The position numbers and the translations under genes are program-made. Below, in pieces: positions 58,876 through 64,000 of a stretch of 64,000 bases of DNA. The stretch is from Proteus alimentorum (GTDB lineage: Bacteria > Pseudomonadota > Gammaproteobacteria > Enterobacterales > Enterobacteriaceae). Within the stretch, counting starts at the first letter, position 1. Every line of letters begins with the position of its first letter. The notes below the pieces were generated by a model, which was given only the letters and a program-made list of their open reading frames with translations, searched no databases and had not been told where the DNA came from. Where the stretch lies: NCBI RefSeq assembly GCF_002607735.1, contig NZ_NBVR01000026.1, positions 1 through 64,000 of the forward strand, read 5' to 3'.

Positions 58876-59748
58876 CTAAATAGATGCGGGAATATTGTTT
58901 TTCAAAAGCTGATCTATCATCCAATATCCTGCTTTTCCTGGCGGATTATTTCTCGACCAAACTAAATCGATATCTATTTTTTTCGGAAATTGATCATAAT
59001 TCAGACTAACGAGTAAATCATGCCCAAATTGCTCAACTAACCAAGTGGGTAATATTGCCCAACCCATTTCTTGCTCTGCCATTTCAAGTAGCAATAAATA
59101 GTTAGGTGCCAGCCAATTTTTTTCACTGTTGATGACAAATTGAGCACGACTACTTAGCCGTAATTGACGATGCATGGTTAAATGTTGATAGCTAATTTGC
59201 TTTTCTTTCGCAAGTGGGTGAGTTTTATGTGCATATAATCCTAACTTACCACTTACAGGTAAGCGGGCAAAAGCAATATCGGCTGGATATTCTATTCGTG
59301 ATTCCATCATACCGATATGTGCCTGATTATTTTGTAGCATATTAATGACATCATCATTTTCAGCGACAAGAAATTCGAATTCAATATGAGGGAATTCTTT
59401 ATCTAGAGTTTTTAAGAGTTGCTCAGAATAAGGGGGTTGATACATATCAGAAAAAACGCAACTTAAACGAGGCTCCATTTCTGGTGATAGTTCTATTCTT
59501 AATGCTTGTAAGCGTTCATCCGCCGCTAATATATCTTCAACTAAGCTGAGTACCTTTTGCCCTGCAAAAGTTAGTGTTGATTCTCTTCCTTTACGCTCAA
59601 ATAGTTCAAAGCCCATATCATCTTCAAATCCACCGATCGTACTACTAACAGTAGATTGGCTTTTATTTAATTTTCGCGCAGCCGCAGAGAATGATTTCAA
59701 CGAAGCAGCTTCAATAAATGTACGCAAAGTTTCTATGGAATAGTTCAT
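58876..59748 (-). CDS. LysR-type regulator divergent from a PACE efflux gene
   Basis: Product of 290 residues. ATG 59748 (MNYSIETLRTFIEAASLKSFSAAARKLNKSQSTVSSTIGGFE) starts a normal LysR winged helix-turn-helix; the 15 codons upstream are not needed. The effector domain follows (PRLSCVFSDMYQPPYSE...GLYAHKTHPLAK). It is divergent from the PACE transporter gene with a 100-base gap, which is the arrangement in which LysR proteins such as AceR control aceI. The inducer is unknown. Confidence 0.9.
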   Translation of the reverse strand: MNYSIETLRTFIEAASLKSFSAAARKLNKSQSTVSSTIGGFEDDMGFELFERKGRESTLTFAGQKVLSLVEDILAADERLQALRIELSPEMEPRLSCVFSDMYQPPYSEQLLKTLDKEFPHIEFEFLVAENDDVINMLQNNQAHIGMMESRIEYPADIAFARLPVSGKLGLYAHKTHPLAKEKQISYQHLTMHRQLRLSSRAQFVINSEKNWLAPNYLLLLEMAEQEMGWAILPTWLVEQFGHDLLVSLNYDQFPKKIDIDLVWSRNNPPGKAGYWMIDQLLKNNIPASI

Positions 59749-59848
59749 TATAGTATCGGTTTTTTCGATGGCTCCTATTTTGTATATATACAAAACATCA
59801 TCAATAATTGCACTCGTTTTTTGCTAACTAATTAATTTGAGGTGGGAT

Positions 59849-60301
59849 ATGAGCCAATATCAAAAAACATTTACTGAGCGCGTTTTTCACGCTGTTTCAT
59901 TTGAAGTGATAGCCATCGTAATAACAGCACCACTTAGTGCCTGGATTTTGGGTCGCTCAATTTTTCAAATGGGAACCGTTACTATTGTTTTATCGACATT
60001 AGCTATGTTACTGAATTTATTTTATAACATGATTTTTGACCATTATTGGCCTTTAATCAAAGGCTCAAGACCAACAAAAATACGAGTCATACACGCCATT
60101 GGCTTTGAATTAAGTTTTGTGATCATTGGTTTACCAATATTGGCATTTTTATTAAATATGTCACTGTGGAATGCATTCTTATTAGAAGTTGGCTTCTTTG
60201 CCTTTTTCCTTTTCTATACCTATGCATTTAATCTTAGTTACGATAAATTACGTAAAAATTGGTTTCATCGTAAACAAAAACGGGTTATTGCACGTCAATA
60301 A
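59849..60301 (+). CDS. PACE-family multidrug/biocide efflux transporter
   Basis: Product of 150 residues with four membrane segments in two BTP-type repeats: TERVFHAVSFEVIAIVITAPLSAW and KIRVIHAIGFELSFVIIGLP. The glutamate in the first helix (residue 19) corresponds to the essential one in AceI. These are proton-coupled exporters of chlorhexidine, acriflavine or short diamines. ATG 59849 has GAGGTGGG upstream; an in-frame TTG four codons earlier is not used. Divergent LysR gene suggests substrate-induced control. Confidence 0.9.
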   Translation: MSQYQKTFTERVFHAVSFEVIAIVITAPLSAWILGRSIFQMGTVTIVLSTLAMLLNLFYNMIFDHYWPLIKGSRPTKIRVIHAIGFELSFVIIGLPILAFLLNMSLWNAFLLEVGFFAFFLFYTYAFNLSYDKLRKNWFHRKQKRVIARQ

Positions 60302-60467
60302 TTACACAAAGACACCTTTTGAACTATCATTAGGTGTTTTATCACCAATCAAAAGTAGGCACTCATTATTTTATACCATTAAATTATAATATTAATATAC
60401 TATTCTAATTATCTTCATACAGAGCAATTATTATGATTGTCGCTGTATCTAACTGGATTATGATTTA

Positions 60468-60995
60468 ATGATGATATTAAATGATGAAATAATTAAAAAT
60501 ATAAAAAATGATATTGTCTCTTTTGCAATAACAGAAACAGAGAAATTTTTAACAGAAAAAAGTGGCGAAGTCTTTTACGCCTTTGCATTCGATTTAAATG
60601 CCGCATATGGAGAAGTCAATCTTTGCTTTAACACTGAAGAATATTTTCAAAAAACATTAAAACACTATCAAAATCAATCTGATGGTTACGCTTACCATTC
60701 ACATGAAGAGATAAAAAGCTTAAAATACAATACAGGTGATTGGGAATACCAATGCTTTAGTACTCTTTATCCTATCGATGAAACATGCTTAGAACAACTT
60801 TATCATACGTCTTATGAAGACGGCTCTTACTCTCACGTTTTAACAAGAATGATTCACATATTTTCAGAATGTCTAACCCTGTTTAAGCAAACAGAGACTT
60901 ACAAAAAAATCCCAAAAACTGATGATTTTATTGCTTTTACAATTGATCATGATGAAGATGTTGAAGATGCTTTAATGCGCATTGGAAAATATTAA
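60468..60995 (+). CDS. DUF4303 protein
   Basis: Product of 175 residues resembling the DUF4303 family: FYAFAFDLNAAYGEVNLCFNTEEYF, a Tyr/Trp-rich middle (YNTGDWEYQCFSTLY) and an acidic end (FTIDHDEDVEDALMRIG). DUF4303 members occur beside polymorphic toxins and have been proposed as immunity proteins; no toxin is adjacent here. Two tandem ATGs (60468, 60471) are possible starts; no strong Shine-Dalgarno. Confidence 0.75.
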   Translation: MMILNDEIIKNIKNDIVSFAITETEKFLTEKSGEVFYAFAFDLNAAYGEVNLCFNTEEYFQKTLKHYQNQSDGYAYHSHEEIKSLKYNTGDWEYQCFSTLYPIDETCLEQLYHTSYEDGSYSHVLTRMIHIFSECLTLFKQTETYKKIPKTDDFIAFTIDHDEDVEDALMRIGKY

Positions 60996-61089
60996 TAAAA
61001 CTGTATAGAACGATAAATATCATAGATGTTCAAAAATAAAGCGATAACCGAACGGTTATTTATTATTGACACAAGAAGAGTATCAATAA

Positions 61090-61284
61090 ATGATCTTTTT
61101 TATTAGTTCTATACTTTTTGCAATTTTTTTGACCACTATATTAGCCTATTGGTGTTTCTCTGCACTTTTTCCTAAAGCGCCACCCACAACACTTTCTTGC
61201 CTTTTAGCAAGAACGTTTCTGGGTGTATTGCTCATTATTATAGTGATCTGCCTTATTTTAACTTTATTAAGTCAGATACTCTGA
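61090..61284 (+). CDS. Small hydrophobic membrane protein (64 residues)
   Basis: MIFFISSILFAIFLTTILAYW then a short polar Pro-rich loop (PKAPPTT) and a second hydrophobic helix (FLGVLLIIIVICLILTLL): two transmembrane segments. The start is preceded by AAGAGTATCAATAA (AAGAG 9 bases upstream). It lies 95 bases after the DUF4303 gene and in the same direction. I do not recognise a family. Confidence 0.55.
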   Translation: MIFFISSILFAIFLTTILAYWCFSALFPKAPPTTLSCLLARTFLGVLLIIIVICLILTLLSQIL

Positions 61285-61345
61285 TTAGCCGAAGTGTAAA
61301 TGAGTATAGAAAGCCCTTAAAAAACAAGGGCTATAATTAAAATTT

Positions 61346-62473
61346 TTATTTATCTGCTTTTGCTGCCCAAAGAAATTGAGCATTAGGTAATGTGGTATAT
61401 TTTTCTATTATCTCTTTATAGGTGTTTTCTGGCTTTAATTCTGCAAATTGTTCAGGGTAAATGAAGGTTGCTAAATATTCTAAACCAACGATGTTATATG
61501 GATGATTATAGAAATTGTGATATATACCATATAATCGCTCATTTTCAACGGCTGCGATCTGATTAAATCCAATTCTGCTCTTCAATCGTTTGAAACCTTC
61601 CTGAGTCTCTTTGTTGGATACCCCATAGCCAAATGGTGCAGCAATATTATTCTTATTAATCCAGCGAGATCCCGTTACAATATATACATCAGGTTTAGTG
61701 CTAATAACTTGCTCTAAAGAAATAACACCCGAAGCGCCTGGTAAGAAATGACTGCCTATATTGTCACCCCCAACAGCTTGAATCAAACCACCCCAACCCG
61801 CATTATTATGTGTAAAGCAGCACCCATCACCGTTAGCTCCAGCCTTTGCTTCTACAAATACACTTGGTTTATTTTTAATTTCTTGAGTTTTATTTTTAAT
61901 ACTATCTAGGTGTTGTTGATAAAAATCTGTATATTCTTTAGCTTCACTCTCTTTATTTAAAATAATACCAAGAAGCTCAACACTTTCTTTCGTGTTTTTG
62001 ACTGGCTCTAAAAAAGTATCAACATAAATAATAGGAATATTGGCCTCTCTTAAAATACTGACAACACCCGACCCTTCTAATGCAGGTTTGGCTCTTAGTT
62101 GAGCGATCAGAACATCTGGTCGTTGTGCAATAACTCGCTCTGCATTAACTTCACCTTTGTCATTAAATCCCATATCAGGGATCGCATTTATATTAGATTT
62201 CCATTTCTGTTCTAATAAAGAAACTGTCTGTGGATCCGATTTTTTCAGATTATTATTCCATGCTACAACTCTTTCAAACGGGTTATTTCTATCAAGCAAA
62301 GCCAGCGTTAAAATATCTCTACCATCTTGTAATACAATGCGTTTAGGTTCATGTTTTAACGTTATTTTTTGCCCATCTGTATCCGTAATTGTCACTGGAT
62401 ATGTTGTAGCCGATGCGGTAAAAGGAAGTAATGCAGAAAGAGATATTGCTAACAGGTGATATTTATTTTTCAT
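61346..62473 (-). CDS. Periplasmic iron-chelate binding protein (ABC importer)
   Basis: Product of 375 residues in the FecB/BtuF-like class III substrate-binding proteins. ATG 62473 has GGAG 8 bases upstream and starts a signal peptide (MKNKYHLLAISLSALLPFTASA). The family start YPVTITDTDGQKITLKHEPKRIV and the middle RPDVLIAQ...GVVSILREANIPIIYVDTF are typical. An unusual CC pair occurs in GDGCCFTHN. It stands alone, with a Fur box 28 bases upstream of the start. It could serve the FecCD/ATPase system at 20.7-22.6 kb, which lacks a binding protein. Confidence 0.87.
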   Translation of the reverse strand: MKNKYHLLAISLSALLPFTASATTYPVTITDTDGQKITLKHEPKRIVLQDGRDILTLALLDRNNPFERVVAWNNNLKKSDPQTVSLLEQKWKSNINAIPDMGFNDKGEVNAERVIAQRPDVLIAQLRAKPALEGSGVVSILREANIPIIYVDTFLEPVKNTKESVELLGIILNKESEAKEYTDFYQQHLDSIKNKTQEIKNKPSVFVEAKAGANGDGCCFTHNNAGWGGLIQAVGGDNIGSHFLPGASGVISLEQVISTKPDVYIVTGSRWINKNNIAAPFGYGVSNKETQEGFKRLKSRIGFNQIAAVENERLYGIYHNFYNHPYNIVGLEYLATFIYPEQFAELKPENTYKEIIEKYTTLPNAQFLWAAKADK

Positions 62474-62500
62474 AGTATACTCTCCATAATAGAGAGTTAA

Positions 62501-62515
62501 TGCTAACAATTATCA
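62501..62515 (-). promoter_or_regulatory. Fur box of the iron-binding protein gene
   Basis: On the minus strand TGATAATTGTTAGCA matches the 7-1-7 Fur consensus at 12 of 14 positions. It lies 28 bases before the start codon of the substrate-binding protein, a normal distance for a Fur-repressed promoter. Confidence 0.7.
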
Positions 62516-62775
62516 TTAGCATCATCAATAGAAATCATCTTTATCTGACTACCAAATAAATTCGTTTTAATAGAACGGTATCTAACAATAAATATTCGGG
62601 TCTGATATGCTCTCTAAAAACAAGTTTCGCTAACCACTTTGACGTTAAATGGTCAGTTTTAACTAACCTGTCCATTTAACAGCGTCACAATTAACCATCT
62701 TATTTTTGTCTGTATGCCTCTCTGCGCTTCTTCCATCTCATGTATTCTCACGTTATAGATTGGTTACTCTGGCAT

Positions 62776-63098
62776 CTATACACGCACGGAAATAAAACGG
62801 TCATCAGAGATATCAATTGAGTCTTCATCATTGAGGCCATCAATTTCATTATTGGCTAACTCAGGCGCATTAAGGTGCTTACGATGATAGCTTTTAACGA
62901 GAATAGAACCGTCTTCATTAACTTTAGAGTTAATCCAAATGAGGGCTGTTTATTGATATTGAGAGGAATTTCAATACTGCTATCGACACCGCCCCATCCT
63001 GCATCTGAATTAAATCCAAGTATGCCTTTAATGAGATATTCGCCTTTAGCTATTCGAGTAGCAAGGTAGCGCTTTCAGGAAACAATGATTTAACAAGA
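62776..63098 (-). pseudogene. Frameshifted remnant, possibly phage tail protein
   Basis: Three minus-strand pieces in different frames form one eroded coding region: VKSLFPESATLLLE, then IAKGEYLIKGILGFNSDAGWGGVDSSIEIPLNINKQPS, then WINSKVNEDGSILVKSYHRKHLNAPELANNE...SIDISDDRFISVRV ending at TAG 62776-62778. At least two frameshifts separate them. The style (GFNSDAGWGG, WI..KV..DGSILV..YHRKH.NAPE, DRFISVRV) recalls the end of phage tail-tip or tail-fibre proteins; this assignment is tentative. It begins right next to the 3' end of tRNA-Ser, fitting a decayed prophage end. Confidence 0.6.
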
Positions 63099-63143
63099 AG
63101 ATTTTATTTTACTGAGATTAGGATACGCTAGGAGATGATGAGA

Positions 63144-63231
63144 TGGCGGAGGAGGAGAGATTCGAACTCTCGGATGGTTTCCCATCGGCGGTTTTCAAGA
63201 CCGCTGCCTTCAGCCGCTCGGCCACCCCTCC
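63144..63231 (-). tRNA. serT: tRNA-Ser(TGA)
   Basis: An 88-nt class II tRNA on the minus strand with acceptor GGAGGGG/CTCCTCC, encoded CCA, long variable arm (CCGATGGGAAACCATCC region), anticodon loop CTTGAAA with TGA, and T-arm GAGTTCGAATCTC. The neighbour tusE is near serT in E. coli too. Confidence 0.97.
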
Positions 63232-63413
63232 GCAATGGGGAGCAATATAAACACCTAAGCTTATGTTGTAAAGCCCTTATTGTACTGTTTGCCGTAAAAT
63301 TAAACGCATTACAAGTCAATGGCTTAATTTATCAACGATTTATGGGTTCTACTTGGGTATTTTCCTTATTTTTGCTAAATTAGCGGTATTATTTTTGATT
63401 GGTTGCTATGCAC

Positions 63414-63743
63414 ATGTTTGTATTTAACGGAAAAGAAATCGAGACAGATAGTCACGGTTATTTAAAAAATAGCAATGAGTGGAATGAAGATATGGTTCCA
63501 ACATTAGCTGAACTAGAAGAAATTGAGCTTACAGAACAACATTGGGAAATTATTCGTTTTGTTCGCCAATTTTATTTAGAATTTAATACCTCCCCTGCTA
63601 TTCGTATGTTAGTAAAAGCGCTTGCACAAAAATATGGCGATGAAAAAGGAAATAGCCGTTATCTTTATCGTTTGTTTCCTAAAGGCCCTGCAAAACAGGC
63701 AACAAAACTTGCGGGTTTACCAAAACCCGTTAAATGTATTTAA
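63414..63743 (+). CDS. tusE: Sulfurtransferase TusE
   Basis: Product of 109 residues, the same length as E. coli TusE (DsrC family), which takes sulfur from TusBCD and passes it to MnmA for 2-thiouridine in t[45 protein letters not shown] and the end [24 protein letters not shown] are diagnostic; the penultimate Cys is the sulfur carrier. ATG 63414 aligns with E. coli; an ATG two codons earlier (63408) is also possible. Confidence 0.95.
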   Translation: MFVFNGKEIETDSHGYLKNSNEWNEDMVPTLAELEEIELTEQHWEIIRFVRQFYLEFNTSPAIRMLVKALAQKYGDEKGNSRYLYRLFPKGPAKQATKLAGLPKPVKCI

Positions 63744-63787
63744 TATTATCTTTCGATAAAAGATAATTAAAAATCATTGAAACTATA

Positions 63788-64000
63788 TCACTCACAATGG
63801 TGGATTGAAAAATCTGCCATTTGTTCATATTCACAAGATATCGCTGACCAAAATGTAATTTTGGCACTTTTGGGTCCACCAACTTCTAACCAATCTTCAA
63901 ATTCTTTTAATGCATTTTCTTTCGCGAAAGCCTTTACTCCCACACTACCGTCATCACGATTCCAAACATATCCTGTTATTGGTCGTTTTTTCATCCATTG
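63788..64000 (-). CDS. yccX: Acylphosphatase (5' end outside window)
   Basis: The last 70 codons of an acylphosphatase: QWMKKRPITGYVWNRDDGSVGVKAFAKE...WLEVGGPKSAKITFW. The frame is still open at base 64000 (Gln-Trp before the internal Met), so the N-terminus with the phosphate-binding VQGVGFR loop lies beyond the window. The conserved Asn of the active site is in GYVWN. It is convergent with tusE, the same neighbour pair as in E. coli (tusE-yccX). It hydrolyses acyl phosphates. Confidence 0.88.
   Translation of the reverse strand, partial: QWMKKRPITGYVWNRDDGSVGVKAFAKENALKEFEDWLEVGGPKSAKITFWSAISCEYEQMADFSIHHCE

Noticed and set aside
62875..63069. Plus-strand 64-codon frame
   Set aside because: It is opposite the frameshifted remnant, whose minus-strand translation is clearly protein-like.

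Overview
The window looks like a chromosomal segment of a Proteus-type enterobacterium (order Enterobacterales, family Morganellaceae). DNA is AT-rich throughout. The backbone gene order matches the E. coli cirA-lysP-yeiE-yeiH-nfo ... yeiP-lpxT-mepS-yejG-bcr-rsuA-radD-rplY-yejK-yejL-yejM-proL region. The right edge, serT-tusE-yccX, is also E. coli-like. Genus is inferred from family resemblances (PlaP, a broken AAC(2')-I gene, low GC); the species cannot be fixed from the sequence alone.

Layout. 1-13.4 kb: a two-partner secretion locus on the minus strand. A CdiB/FhaC-type transporter is followed by a CdiA/FhaB-type exoprotein that is open for 3867 codons and runs off the left edge, so its toxic C-terminus and immunity gene are not visible. 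13.5-15.6 kb: a decayed chaperone-usher locus (secreted protein plus a 5'-truncated usher). 16-22.9 kb: putrescine importer PlaP with an upstream leader ORF, then an iron-uptake operon (FecCD permease, ATPase, CirA-like TonB receptor) behind a good Fur box. 23-43.6 kb: conserved housekeeping genes for transport, DNA repair, translation and envelope control, ending at tRNA-Pro(GGG). Two small pilin-like secreted proteins interrupt this block. 43.6-62.5 kb: a patchier accessory stretch with ClbS-like, DUF1543, 5'-nucleotidase, SUKH-HEAT, LpxP, cold-shock protein, Rob-like regulator, C69 dipeptidase, CbpAM, LysR/PACE efflux, DUF4303 and an iron-chelate binding protein. 62.7-64 kb: a broken, possibly phage-derived gene beside tRNA-Ser(TGA), then tusE and acylphosphatase.

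Functional threads. Iron is the strongest one. Two copies of the Fur-controlled small RNA RyhB (about 47.24 and 50.76 kb) each have a TTGACA/TATCTT promoter with a near-perfect Fur box inside it. A 53-codon ORF with its own Fur box lies just upstream of the first. A Fur-boxed siderophore-binding protein at 62 kb could supply the periplasmic component missing from the 18.5-22.6 kb iron operon.

Other points needing a second look: a degraded aminoglycoside 2'-N-acetyltransferase gene upstream of and divergent from a Rob/MarA-like activator; three members of a roughly 100-residue secreted family resembling the N-terminal part of a pilin; a YoeI-like leader overlapping plaP; an orphan SUKH immunity-like protein; and a 1.1-kb gene-free stretch with a strong hairpin and an isolated terminator. 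All family assignments come from reading motifs and recalled homologues; no database search was run.
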